A stretch of DNA of 21,185 nt, from positions 1 through 21,185 of the forward strand of contig JOBE01000081.1 of assembly GCA_000717735.1 (NCBI GenBank), written 5' to 3'. The DNA comes from Streptomyces griseoluteus (GTDB lineage: Bacteria > Actinomycetota > Actinomycetes > Streptomycetales > Streptomycetaceae). Each line of letters opens with the position of its first letter. Within the stretch, counting starts at the first letter, position 1. Made by a program: the position numbers and the translations under genes. This document shows, in pieces, positions 7,485 through 16,300 of this stretch. The notes beneath the pieces were generated by a model, which had not been told where the DNA came from, did not search any database, and worked only from the letters and a program-made list of their open reading frames with translations.

Positions 7485-8819
7485 ATGCCGAGCACCGCCC
7501 CCACCCGCAAGGGCAGCCGGAACAGGAGCAGGAACAACGGCAGGAGCAGGACGGTGGCCGCGGGCTTCCTGCTCCCCGCCCTGCTCCTGCTCGGCGCGCT
7601 CGTCGTCTACCCGATCGGGTACTCCGTCCAGCGCTCGCTCTTCGACCGCTCCGGCGATTCCTTCGTCGGCCTGGACAACTACCTCTCCCTCGTCACCGAC
7701 GACTCCCTGCGCACCGCCGTCCGCAACAACCTGATCTGGCTGGTTCTCGCCCCGGCCGTCGCGACCGCCCTCGGTCTGGTCTTCGCGGTGCTCACCGAAC
7801 GGGTGCGCTGGGGTACGGCGTTCAAGCTGGTCGTCTTCATGCCGATGGCGATCTCGATGCTCGCCGCCGGGATCATCTTCCGGCTCGTCTACGAGCAGGA
7901 CCCGGACCGTGGGGTCGCCAACGCCGTCTGGGTGGGGGTGCACGACACCTTCGCCGAGTCCTCCGGCTTCCCACGGGCCCGGCCGCTGCCCGTGCATCCG
8001 CTGAAGGCGGCCGGCGGCGGCGCGTTCGTCACGGAGGAGCCGGTGCGCGCCGGGGAGCCCGTACGGCTTCCGCTGATCGGGGTGGCTCCGGCGCAGATGC
8101 CGGAGGAGGCCCGCCCGGCCCGGGAGCCCGCCCCCGCGGCGGGCACGGTCGTCGGCACGGCCTGGCTGGACTTCACCCGGGGCGGCGGCGGGCGGCCGAA
8201 CGCCGTCGACCCGGCCGAACTGGGCCTGGCGGGGCTGCGGATCGAGGCCGTACGGGACGGAGAGGTCGTCGCCAGGGCGACGGCATCCGCCGACGGCACT
8301 TTCACGCTCCCCGCCGACCGGGTGGACGGAGCCGTACTACGGCTTCCGGCGAGCAACTTCCGGGAGCAGTACAACGGCGTGGAGTGGCTGGGCCCGTCTT
8401 TCGTCACCCCAGCGGTCATCGGCGCGTACGTGTGGATGTGGGCCGGGTTCGCGATGGTCCTCATCGGCGCCGGTCTCGCCGCCGTACCGCGCGAACTGCT
8501 CGAAGCGGCGCGGGTGGACGGGGCCAACGAGTGGCAGGTGTTCCGCCGGATCACGGTGCCGCTGCTCGCGCCGGTCCTCGCGGTCGTCCTGGTGACGTTG
8601 ATGATCAACGTCCTCAAGGTCTTCGACCTGGTCTTCGTCATCGCGCCGGGCTCGGCCCAGGACGACGCGAACGTGCTCGCGCTCCAGCTGTACCGCTCGT
8701 CCTTCGGTACGGACGCCGATCTCGGGATCGGCTCGGCCATCGCCGTCCTGCTGCTGCTCCTGGTGGTGCCGGTGATGATCTTCAACATCCGCCGCCTGCG
8801 CCGGGAGGCCCGCCGATGA
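7485..8819 (+). CDS. Sugar ABC importer permease 1 (MalF-like) with large extracytoplasmic insertion
   Basis: A 444-residue inner-membrane subunit, long for a CUT1 permease (usually about 290-330). Hydrophobic segments lie at about 24-45, 84-105, 113-135, 305-330, 358-387 and 415-435. The cytoplasmic EAA loop that docks with the ATPase is RELLEAARVDGANEW (336-350). Between segments 3 and 4, residues about 139-303 form an extra soluble domain, placed outside by topology. Its second half (LRIEAVRDGEVVARA, ADGTFTLP, AVLRLPASNF) looks like a small beta-sandwich of the carboxypeptidase-regulatory or Ig type. This sits where Escherichia coli MalF has its P2 loop, which touches the binding protein. 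The stop overlaps the next start (ATGA), implying translational coupling. Confidence 0.92.
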   Translation: MPSTAPTRKGSRNRSRNNGRSRTVAAGFLLPALLLLGALVVYPIGYSVQRSLFDRSGDSFVGLDNYLSLVTDDSLRTAVRNNLIWLVLAPAVATALGLVFAVLTERVRWGTAFKLVVFMPMAISMLAAGIIFRLVYEQDPDRGVANAVWVGVHDTFAESSGFPRARPLPVHPLKAAGGGAFVTEEPVRAGEPVRLPLIGVAPAQMPEEARPAREPAPAAGTVVGTAWLDFTRGGGGRPNAVDPAELGLAGLRIEAVRDGEVVARATASADGTFTLPADRVDGAVLRLPASNFREQYNGVEWLGPSFVTPAVIGAYVWMWAGFAMVLIGAGLAAVPRELLEAARVDGANEWQVFRRITVPLLAPVLAVVLVTLMINVLKVFDLVFVIAPGSAQDDANVLALQLYRSSFGTDADLGIGSAIAVLLLLLVVPVMIFNIRRLRREARR

Positions 8820-9691
8820 GCCGTTCCGCCGACGTCAGGACCCGGCCCGCCGTGGCGAGGATCGCCGCCCGCGCCGCCGGGGGCGCGGTGCGCGTGTTCC
8901 TCGTGCTCACCGGACTGTTCTGGCTGCTGCCGACGGTGGGGCTGCTGCTCTCCTCGCTGCGCTCGCCGTCGGACATCGCGGCGGGCGGCTGGTGGCAGGT
9001 GTTCACGGCCCCGGCCCGGCTGACCACCGAGAACTACACGCATCTCCTCGCCAACGACACGATCACCGGTTCCCTCGCCTCCACCGTCATGATCACCGTC
9101 CCGTCCACCCTGCTCGTGCTCGTCATCGGCTCGTTCGCCGGGTACGCGTTCGCGTGGCTGGAGTTCCCGGGCCGGGACTGGTGGTTCCTCGGCGTGGTCG
9201 CCCTCCTCGTGGTCCCGGTGCAGGTAGCCCTGGTGCCCGTGTCGAAGCTGTTCGGCGCGGTGGGGCTCTTCGAGACGACCCTCGGGGTGGTGCTCTTCCA
9301 CACGGCCTTCGGTCTGCCGTTCGCGATCTTCCTGCTGCGGAACTTCTTCGCGGAGATCCCGCGCGAGCTGCTCGAAGCGGCGCGGCTGGACGGGGCGGGC
9401 GAGGTGCGCCTCTTCACCCGGGTGGTGCTGCCGCTCGGCGGTCCCGCGATCGCCTCGCTCGGCATCTTCCAGTTCCTGTGGGTGTGGAACGACATGCTGA
9501 TCGCGCTGATCTTCGCGGACTCGCAGTCGCCGCCGATCACGGTGGCGCTCCAGCAGCAGGTACGGCAGTTCGGCAACAACGTGGACGTGCTCGCGCCGGG
9601 CGCCTTCGTGTCGATGGTGATCCCGCTGGTGGTGTTCTTCGCGTTCCAGCGCCAGTTCGCGTCGGGAGTGATGGCGGGCGCGGTGAAGTAG
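8816..9691 (+). CDS. Sugar ABC importer permease 2 (MalG-like)
   Basis: A 291-residue inner-membrane permease, the partner of the preceding subunit. About six hydrophobic segments are visible: roughly 25-47, 86-113, 122-142, 153-175, 208-230 and 260-278. The EAA loop is RELLEAARLDGAGEVRLF (183-200) followed by TRVVLPL. The length is typical of MalG-type subunits. The ATG at 8816 overlaps the TGA of permease 1, so the two are probably made in equal amounts. No ATPase gene follows; the next gene is convergent. In Streptomyces, CUT1 importers are commonly energised by the shared ATPase MsiK encoded elsewhere, and that is the likely arrangement here (established for the group, inferred for this system). 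Confidence 0.94.
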   Translation: MSRSADVRTRPAVARIAARAAGGAVRVFLVLTGLFWLLPTVGLLLSSLRSPSDIAAGGWWQVFTAPARLTTENYTHLLANDTITGSLASTVMITVPSTLLVLVIGSFAGYAFAWLEFPGRDWWFLGVVALLVVPVQVALVPVSKLFGAVGLFETTLGVVLFHTAFGLPFAIFLLRNFFAEIPRELLEAARLDGAGEVRLFTRVVLPLGGPAIASLGIFQFLWVWNDMLIALIFADSQSPPITVALQQQVRQFGNNVDVLAPGAFVSMVIPLVVFFAFQRQFASGVMAGAVK

Positions 9692-9722
9692 CGGTACTCC
9701 TCGGACGCACAGCGCCGCCACC

Positions 9723-9785
9723 GGCTCAGGCCTTGAGCGCCACCGACTCCGGCCGGGGCGCCGGCGGCTCAGGACCTGAGCGCCG
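9723..9785. repeat. Duplicated dyad at the convergent permease/TetR 3' junction
   Basis: Two copies of GGCTCAGG-N-CYTGAGCGCC begin at 9723 and 9766. Each contains a dyad: GCTCAGGCCTTGAGC (9724-9738) and GCTCAGGACCTGAGC (9767-9781). The second copy overlaps the stop codon of the TetR gene (9769-9771). On the minus strand the first copy reads ALKA-stop and the second ALRS-stop, so this may be a duplicated gene end. The dyads could also act as a weak bidirectional terminator between the converging genes; there is no T run. Confidence 0.55.
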
Positions 9786-10368
9786 CCACCGCCGAGCGCG
9801 CGAGATCGTCCACGTATCCCGGGGGCAGTTCCGTACGGACGACGGCGAGCCGCCAGTACAGCGGTCCGACGATCAGGTCGAGGGCGCGGCCCGGGTCGGT
9901 GCCCTCGGGGAGTTCGCCGCGCGCGACGGCCTCGCGGACGATGCGGGTGACGACGCCCTGCTGGCCGTCGAGCAGCGCGGCGGTGACCGCCTCCGCGATC
10001 TCGGGGTGCCTTGCCGCCTCGACGAGCAGGTCGGGGATGACCTGGGAGGCGACCGGGTGGCGCAGGGCGCCCGAGGCGACTTCGAGGAGGGCGCGCACGT
10101 CCCCGTGGAGGGAGCCGGTGGCGGGGGCCGGCATGCCCTGGGCGGCGAAGGCGCCGACGAGGTCGAGGACGAGGGGGAGCTTGGACTTCCAGCGCCGGTA
10201 GACGGCGGTCTTGCCGACTCCCGCGCGGCGCGCGATGCCCTCGATGGACATCCGGGCGAAGCCGACGGCGGCCAGTTCCTCGAAGACGGCGGCGCGGATG
10301 GCCTCGGTGACGTCCTCGCGGAGCACGGCGGCGCCGGCGGGGGCGCGGCGGGGGGTCGGATCGGTCAT
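9769..10368 (-). CDS. TetR-family transcriptional regulator
   Basis: A 199-residue one-component repressor: an N-terminal helix-turn-helix binds DNA and the all-helical C-terminal part binds a ligand and dimerises. The HTH is SIEGIARRAGVGKTAVYRRW (41-60), a classic TetR signature ending in the YRRW-KSK helix. The C-terminal domain has GRALDLIVGPLYWRL, typical of the TetR_C group found in many actinobacterial regulators. Start ATG 10368 is preferred over ATG 10377 or a much longer frame because AGGA lies 8 bases upstream of 10368; for 10377 it would be too close. It is divergent from the exporter permease gene, and two operator-like elements lie between them, so it most likely controls that gene, and possibly itself. 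The inducer is unknown. Confidence 0.93.
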   Translation of the reverse strand: MTDPTPRRAPAGAAVLREDVTEAIRAAVFEELAAVGFARMSIEGIARRAGVGKTAVYRRWKSKLPLVLDLVGAFAAQGMPAPATGSLHGDVRALLEVASGALRHPVASQVIPDLLVEAARHPEIAEAVTAALLDGQQGVVTRIVREAVARGELPEGTDPGRALDLIVGPLYWRLAVVRTELPPGYVDDLARSAVAALRS

Positions 10369-10411
10369 GAACGGCATCCTAACCAACGGCGACGCCCCAC
10401 CACCGTCACGA

Positions 10412-10480
10412 CGATACGGTTGCGTTCCGACGTCGGGAGTCCTACTGTCCACGTAGCGACGATACGGACCCGTTCCATCG
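10412..10480. promoter_or_regulatory. Paired TetR-type operators around a predicted exporter promoter
   Basis: Two near-identical elements, CGATACGGNNSCGTTCC plus two bases and CG, occupy 10412-10432 and 10460-10480 in the same orientation, with starts 48 bases apart. Each is an imperfect dyad with half-sites GATACG and CGTTCC (GGAACG on the other strand). A promoter TTGCGT (10420-10425), 17-base spacer, TACTGT (10443-10448) lies between: site 1 covers the -35 box and site 2 lies just after the expected start point. This is the layout of a two-operator repression switch. Confidence 0.7.
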
Positions 10481-10517
10481 CCGAGGATGCCCGCACCCTT
10501 CGCCGGAAGACCCGCCC

Positions 10518-11438
10518 GTGACCACCCAGAGCCTCGCCCCACCGGAAGCCCTCCCTTCAGCGGCTCCCCCACAGGACCTCCGCGCCCTCGCCCTGCGCCA
10601 CGGCCTCACCGTGAGCGGCGCCCGCCCCTCCCTCCCGGCGTACGCCCGGCAGCTCTGGTCCCGCCGCGCCTTCATCACCGCCTTCGCGAGCGCCCGCCTG
10701 ACCGCCCAGTACAGCCAGGCGCGCCTCGGTCAGGTCTGGCAGCTGATGACCCCGCTGCTCAACGCGGCCGTCTACTACGCGATCTTCGGCGTCCTGATGA
10801 ACGCCAAGCACGGCGTTCCGGACTACGTCCCCTTCCTCATCACCGGCATCTTCGTGTGGACCTTCACCTCCCAGACGCTCACCGCCGGCACCCGGGCGAT
10901 CAGCGGCAACCTGGGCCTGGTCCGCGCCCTCCACTTCCCGCGCGCGAGCCTGCCGATCTCGCTCGCGCTGCAGCAGCTCCAGCAGTTCCTGCTGTCGCTC
11001 GCGGCGCTCGTCGTGATCCTGCTCGGCTTCGGCGAGTTCCCCGCCCCGAGCTGGCTCCTGGCGATTCCCGCGCTGTTCCTCCAGACCCTGTTCAACACGG
11101 GCGCGGCGCTCGCCCTGGCCCGGCTCGCCGCCCGCCTCCCGGACGTCTCGCAGCTGATGCCGTTCGTGCTCCGCACCTGGATGTACACCTCCGGCGCCAT
11201 GTGGTCGATCCAGAACCTGGCGAGCGACGGACGCTTCCCGGCGGGCGTGGTACTGGCCCTGCAGTGCAATCCGGCGGCCGTCTACATCGACCTCATGCGC
11301 TTCGCTTTGATCGAGAGCTACACCTCGGCCCAGCTGCCGCCGCACGTCTGGGCACTCGCCGCCGGCTGGGCCCTGCTGGCCTTCGGGGGCGGTTTCATCT
11401 GGTTCTGGAAGGCGGAGGAGACGTACGGACGTGGCTGA
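10518..11438 (+). CDS. ABC-2 type exporter permease, TagG/Wzm-like
   Basis: A 306-residue membrane subunit of a polysaccharide or teichoic-acid type ABC exporter. A cytoplasmic N-terminus of about 55 residues is followed by the amphipathic ARLTAQYSQARLGQVWQLMTP segment characteristic of the family, then about six hydrophobic segments (roughly 80-95, 105-122, 148-171, 178-203, 243-262, 277-296). The GTG start at 10518 has GGAAG 8 bases upstream. The gene overlaps the ATPase start by 8 bases, the usual permease-ATPase coupling for these exporters. Its ATPase partner is broken, so the transporter may be inactive unless another ATPase substitutes. Expression is probably repressed by the divergent TetR protein through the two upstream operators. 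The substrate cannot be inferred beyond an envelope glycopolymer by family. Confidence 0.9.
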   Translation: MTTQSLAPPEALPSAAPPQDLRALALRHGLTVSGARPSLPAYARQLWSRRAFITAFASARLTAQYSQARLGQVWQLMTPLLNAAVYYAIFGVLMNAKHGVPDYVPFLITGIFVWTFTSQTLTAGTRAISGNLGLVRALHFPRASLPISLALQQLQQFLLSLAALVVILLGFGEFPAPSWLLAIPALFLQTLFNTGAALALARLAARLPDVSQLMPFVLRTWMYTSGAMWSIQNLASDGRFPAGVVLALQCNPAAVYIDLMRFALIESYTSAQLPPHVWALAAGWALLAFGGGFIWFWKAEETYGRG

Positions 11439-12008
11439 CACCGAACGCGTACCCACCGTCGTGGTCGACGGCGTCCACATCACGTACACGGTCCATGACG
11501 GCCGCTCCGGCACCCGGCGCGTCCACGCCGTGAAGGGCGTCAGCTTCGTCGCGTACCGGGGCGAGGCAATCGGCCTGATCGGTTCGAACGGGTCCGGGAA
11601 CGCTACGACGACATCGTGGAGTTCTCCGGCATCAACGAGAAGGACGACGCGGTCTCCCGCCCGATGCGGACGTACTCCTCCGGGATGGGGGCCCGGCTGC
11701 GGTTCGCCATCGCCGCCGCGAAGAGCCACGACGTCCTGCTCATCGACGAGGCCCTGGCCACCGGCGACGCGCGCTTCCGCCGCCGCAGCCAACGGCGGAT
11801 CGACGAACTGCGGGCGGAGGCGGGGACGGTCTTCCTGGTCAGCCACTCGAACTCCACCATCACGGAGACCTGCGAGCGGGCGCTGTGGCTGGAGGCCGGC
11901 ACGCTCCGGATGGACGGCCCGGCGCGCGAGGTGGCGGCGGCGTACGAGGAGTACACCGGAGCGGGGAAAACACCCCCAGACATGAGAAACAGGGCAAACA
12001 GGGTATAG
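11431..12008 (+). pseudogene. Exporter ATPase (TagH/Wzt-like), internal deletion with frameshift
   Basis: The 5' part (from GTG 11431) encodes a normal ABC ATPase start ending in a cut Walker A: VKGVSFVAYRGEAIGLIGSN, then GSG. The expected KST never appears; from 11599 this frame becomes non-protein-like and stops at 11985. A different frame, readable from about 11598, continues the same protein: ERYDDIVEFSGINEK, signature RTYSSGMGARLRF, Walker B DVLLIDEALATGD, switch LVSHSNS, ending at 12008. Compared with the family as I know it, about 60 residues are missing, including the Walker A Lys and the Q-loop. The join lies at CCGGGAA (11594-11600), where both ends would naturally share CGGGAA (Gly-Lys coding on the left, Arg-Glu on the right), so a microhomology deletion is likely. 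The permease gene before it is intact. An assembly error is the alternative. Confidence 0.88.
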
Positions 12009-12013
12009 CGGTC

Positions 12014-12019
12014 TACAGT
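12014..12019 (+). promoter_or_regulatory. Possible -10 box for leaderless transcription of the GT87 gene
   Basis: TACAGT lies 8 bases before the ATG at 12028. The purine run GGAAGG directly abuts that ATG, too close to work as a ribosome site. This arrangement is typical of leaderless actinobacterial genes. No good -35 box is seen, so confidence is low. Confidence 0.3.
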
Positions 12020-12027
12020 GCGGAAGG

Positions 12028-13335
12028 ATGACGAACGATCACCCCCAGTCGCCCCCGCAACCGCCCCCGCGCACCGGAACCGAGCCCCCAGCGCTGTCCC
12101 GCTCCCCCTTCGCGTCGGACACCTTCACCTCCGCCACCTTCGTCACGGTCGGCAGCGGCCCCCTCCTCGCCCTCGCCTCCGTCTGGCTGCTCACCCGCGG
12201 CGGCATGGTCCTGCTGCTCCTCCGCGACACCCTCGGCATCGGCGGGGTCGGCCGCGAGGTGGACCTCTACCACCACTGGTACGGGCAGTTCGCGCAGGGC
12301 ACCTTCCCGCCCGGCGACGTCACCTGGCAGTACCCGCCCGGCGCGGGGCTCGTGATCATGTCGCCGGGCATCCTCCCCTGGCTGACCTACTTCCAGGCGT
12401 TCGTCGCCCTCGCCCTCCTCGCCGACGCGGTCATCGCCTGCGCCCTCGCCCGCGCCGACAGCGCCCGGCTCACCCACGGCGCCTGGTTCTGGGTCTGCGG
12501 CCTGCCCCTCCTCCTCCACCTGCCGCTCGCCCGGTACGACGTCCAGACCACCGCCCTCGCCGTCCTCGCCCTGCTCGCCCTCGGCGGCCGCTCCACCGCC
12601 GCCCACCGGCTCGGCGGCGCGCTCGCCGGGATCGGCGCGATGGTCAAGGTCTGGCCGGTGCTCACCCTGATCGGCACCCCCCGGGGCCGTACCACCAAAG
12701 AGGCCTGGACCGCCGCCGCGGTCGCGGCCGTCGCCCTCCTCGCCACCCTCGCGCTCTTCTTCTCCGGGCCCCTCGGCTTCCTGCGCCAGCAGGGCGACCG
12801 CGGCATCCAGATCGAGTCCCTCGGCGGCACGGCGCTCGCCCTCGCCCAGGCCACCGGCGCCTGGCCGGGCAGGGTCGAGTTCCGCTACGGGGCCTTCGAG
12901 TACGTCGGCCCGTACGTCTCCAGCATCGGCCACCTCGCCCTGCTGCTCACCGTCATCGCCTTCGGCTGGCTGCTCCTGTGGCGCCTCCGGGCCCGCCGCT
13001 GGACCCCCGCCACCCCGCTCGACGCGGCCTTCACCGCCGTCCTGCTGTTCACCGCCACCAGCCGGGTGATCAGCCCCCAGTACATGATCTGGCTGCTCGG
13101 ACTCGCCGCCGTCTGCCTGACCTGCCGCGACACCGTGATGCGCCCGGTGGCGCTGCTCCTGCTGCCCGCCGCGGCGCTGAGCTCGCTCGCGTACCCCGTC
13201 CTGTACGACCAGGTCATCGCGGGCACCGCCCAGGGGATCGCCGTGATGGTGCTCCGCAACGCCCTGCTGCTCGCGGCGGCCCTGCTCGCCGCCCGCCGCC
13301 TGTGGACCTCGACCGTCGCGACCACCGTGGAATGA
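12028..13335 (+). CDS. Polytopic membrane glycosyltransferase, GT87/DUF2029-like
   Basis: A 435-residue membrane protein with a Pro-rich cytoplasmic N-terminus (about 40 residues) and roughly ten hydrophobic segments. The first extracytoplasmic loop carries the family's acidic pattern: REVDLYHHWYGQF (D79) then PPGDVTWQYPPGAG, as in polyprenyl-phosphate-mannose-dependent transferases. A late ISPQYMIWLLGL segment is also typical. The family moves mannosyl or related sugars from lipid carriers onto glycolipids or glycoproteins outside the membrane; the acceptor here is unknown. The start follows 19 bases after the broken ATPase gene, so it may share the exporter transcript or be transcribed leaderless. 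A strong terminator follows 16 bases after its stop. Confidence 0.82.
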   Translation: MTNDHPQSPPQPPPRTGTEPPALSRSPFASDTFTSATFVTVGSGPLLALASVWLLTRGGMVLLLLRDTLGIGGVGREVDLYHHWYGQFAQGTFPPGDVTWQYPPGAGLVIMSPGILPWLTYFQAFVALALLADAVIACALARADSARLTHGAWFWVCGLPLLLHLPLARYDVQTTALAVLALLALGGRSTAAHRLGGALAGIGAMVKVWPVLTLIGTPRGRTTKEAWTAAAVAAVALLATLALFFSGPLGFLRQQGDRGIQIESLGGTALALAQATGAWPGRVEFRYGAFEYVGPYVSSIGHLALLLTVIAFGWLLLWRLRARRWTPATPLDAAFTAVLLFTATSRVISPQYMIWLLGLAAVCLTCRDTVMRPVALLLLPAAALSSLAYPVLYDQVIAGTAQGIAVMVLRNALLLAAALLAARRLWTSTVATTVE

Positions 13336-13351
13336 CGTGGCCCGGAATGAC

Positions 13352-13385
13352 GAAGGGCCCCGCCGGATGTCCGGCGGGGCCCTTC
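13352..13385. terminator. Strong bidirectional hairpin terminator
   Basis: GAAGGGCCCCGCCGG, loop ATGT, and its exact complement form a perfect 15-base-pair stem. It lies between the convergent GT87 and glutamate dehydrogenase genes (stops at 13335 and 13397). The A/T-rich foot (GAA/TTC) gives a short T tract on each strand. It should stop transcription from both sides. Confidence 0.9.
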
Positions 13386-13396
13386 CTCACACGTGC

Positions 13397-16300
13397 CTAG
13401 CTGTGCGTACGCAGCAGCGTGCGCATGGTCCGCATCGCCACCGACAGGTTCGCCAGGTCGAAGGTGTCAGAGCCCTGGATCTCCTCCAGGGTCGTCCGCG
13501 CCCGGCCCAGGATCGCCGCGTTCTTCTGCTCCCAGGCCTTGAACCGCTCCTCGGGGCTCGACGTGCCGTTCCCGGCCGCCAGGACGTCCGCCGTCAGCGC
13601 CGAGTGCGCCGCGAACAGGTCCTCACGGATCGAGGCGCGGGCCATCGACTGCCACCGGTCGCTGCGGGGCAGCTCGACGATCCGGTCCATCAGGTCGGTG
13701 ATCCGCAGCCGGTCGGCCAGGTCGTAGTAGACCTCGGCCACCGCGAGCGGCTCCTTGCCCGTCCGGTCCGCGATGGCGACGACGTCGAGGATCGGGAACG
13801 CGGAGGAGAAGCCGGCGACCCGCAGCGCGAGCTCCTCCGGCACGCCGAACGCGGTCAGCTCGGCCAGGATCGACTGGTACCACTCCAGGTCCGCGCCGCG
13901 CAGCAGCGACGGCAGCTGACCCCAGACCTCCTCGACGCGGTCGGCGAAGAAGTCGATGGTCTCGGTGAGCTGGAGCGGCTGCGGCCGGTTGTTGAGCAGC
14001 CAGCGCGTGCCGCGCTCGACGAGCCGGCGGGAGTGCAGCCGCATCCGGGTCTGGACCTCGGCCGGCACCCGGTTGTCGAGCGCCTCGACGGCGTCCCACA
14101 CCTGGCTGAGGCGGAAGACGACGCGGGCGGCGGTCTGCGCCCTGACGATCTCCTCGATCGACGCGCCGGTCTCCTCGCGGAGGCGGTGCAGGAAGGTCGA
14201 GCCACCGGTGTTGACGACGTCGTTGACCAGGATCGTGGTGACGATCTCGCGGCGCAGCGCGTGGTTGTCGACGGCCTCGGTGAACTTCTCGCGCAGCAGC
14301 GTCGGGAAGTACGCGTGGAGCAGCCCGCGCAGGTACGGGTCGTCCGGCAGCTCCGTGCCGATCAGCTCGTCGGCCACCGTGATCTTGGTGTACGCGAGGA
14401 GGACGGCGAGCTCCGGCTGGCTCAGGCCCCGGTTGTTGTTGAGCAGCTCGCGGATCTGCCGGTCGTTGGGCAGGAACTCCAGGGAACGGTCGAGGCTGCC
14501 GTCGCGGCCCAGGCGGCGCATGTACCGCTGGTGGGCGTGGAGGAGGGACGGCGACTGGGCGACGGCGTTGGCCAGGGCCGTGTTCTGCGCGTAGTTGTTG
14601 CGCAGGACGAGCGTGCCGACCTCGTCGGTCATCTCCGCGAGGATCTTGTTGCGCTGCTTGACGGTCATGTCGCCCTCGGCGACGAGCCCGTTGAGCAGGA
14701 TCTTGATGTTGACCTCGTGGTCGGAGGTGTCGACGCCGGCGCTGTTGTCGATGGCGTCGGTGTTGACCTTGCCGCCGTGGCCCTCGGGGCCGCCGGTCCG
14801 GGCGAACTCGATGCGGCCCAGCTGGGTCGCGCCGAGGTTGCCGCCCTCGCCGATGACCTTGGCGCGGACGTCCTGGCCGTCGACGCGGATGGCGTCGTTG
14901 GCCTTGTCGCCGACGTCGGCGTTGGACTCGACCGAGGACTTGACGTACGTGCCGATGCCGCCGTTCCACAGCAGGTCGACGGGCGCGTGGAGGACGGCCT
15001 TCATCAGCTCGGCCGGGGTCATCTTGGTGACGCCGTCCTCGATGCCGAGGGCGGCCCTGACCTGGGCGTTGACCGGGATCGACTTGGCGCTGCGGGCGTG
15101 GATGCCGCCGCCCGCGGAGAGCAGCGCCGGGTCGTAGTCGGCCCAGGACGAGCGGGGCAGCTCGAAGAGCCTGCGGCGCTCGGCGTACGAGACGGCCGCG
15201 TCCGGGTTGGGGTCGATGAAGATGTGCCGGTGGTCGAAGGCGGCGACGAGCCGGATGTGCTCGCTCAGCAGCATGCCGTTGCCGAAGACGTCGCCGGACA
15301 TGTCGCCGACGCCGACGACCGTGAAGTCCTCGGTCTGGGTGTCGTGGCCCAGCTCGCGGAAGTGGCGCTTGACGGACTCCCAGGCGCCGCGGGCGGTGAT
15401 GCCCATGCCCTTGTGGTCGTAGCCGGCGGAACCGCCGGAGGCGAAGGCGTCACCGAGCCAGAAGCCGTACGACTCGGCGACCCCGTTGGCGATGTCGGAG
15501 AAGGTCGCGGTGCCCTTGTCGGCGGCGACGACCAGGTAGGTGTCGTCCTCGTCGTGGCGCACCACGTCGAGGGGCGGCACGACCTCGCCCGCGACCAGGT
15601 TGTCGGTGATGTCGAGCAGCGCCGAGATGAAGGTCTTGTACGAGGCGATGCCCTCGGCGAGCCAGGCATCCCGGTCCACGGACGGGTCCGGGAGCTGCTT
15701 GGCGACGAAGCCGCCCTTGGCGCCGACCGGCACGATGACGGTGTTCTTCACCATCTGCGCCTTGACCAGGCCGAGGATCTCCGTACGGAAGTCCTCACGC
15801 CGGTCCGACCAGCGCAGACCGCCTCGGGCGACCTTGCCGAAGCGCAGGTGGACGCCCTCGACGCGCGGGGAGTACACCCAGATCTCGAAGGCGGGGCGCG
15901 GGGCGGGCAGATCGGGGATGACCTGCGGGTCGAACTTCATCGACACGTAGGAGTGCGGCTCGCCGCTCGCGTCCTTCTGGAAGAAGTTGGTCCGCAGCGT
16001 GGCCTTGATGACGGCGAGGAAGGACCGCAGGATCCGGTCCTCGTCCAGGCTCGCGACCTGGTCGAGGGCGCCGTCCAGCTCCTCCAGGATGCCGTCGGTC
16101 AGCTCGGTGCCGGCGCGCTGGCGCTCCGGGGCCATCCGGGCCTCGAAGAGGGAGACGAGCAGCCGGGTGGTGTGGACGTTGTTGCGGAGGGTGTCCTCCA
16201 TGTAGTCCTGGCTGAACGTCGACGCGGCCTGGCGCAGGTACTTGGCGTAGGCGCGCAGCACCATCGCCTGGCGCCAGGTGAGCCCGGCGGAGAGGACGAG

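Noticed and set aside
5994..7997. Long minus-strand frame opposite the lipoprotein and permease 1 genes
   Set aside because: The composition is that of an antisense shadow, and the plus strand holds clear lipobox and EAA motifs.
10369..10572. Longer N-terminus for the TetR protein
   Set aside because: It would run through the operators and promoter, and the AGGA site fits ATG 10368.
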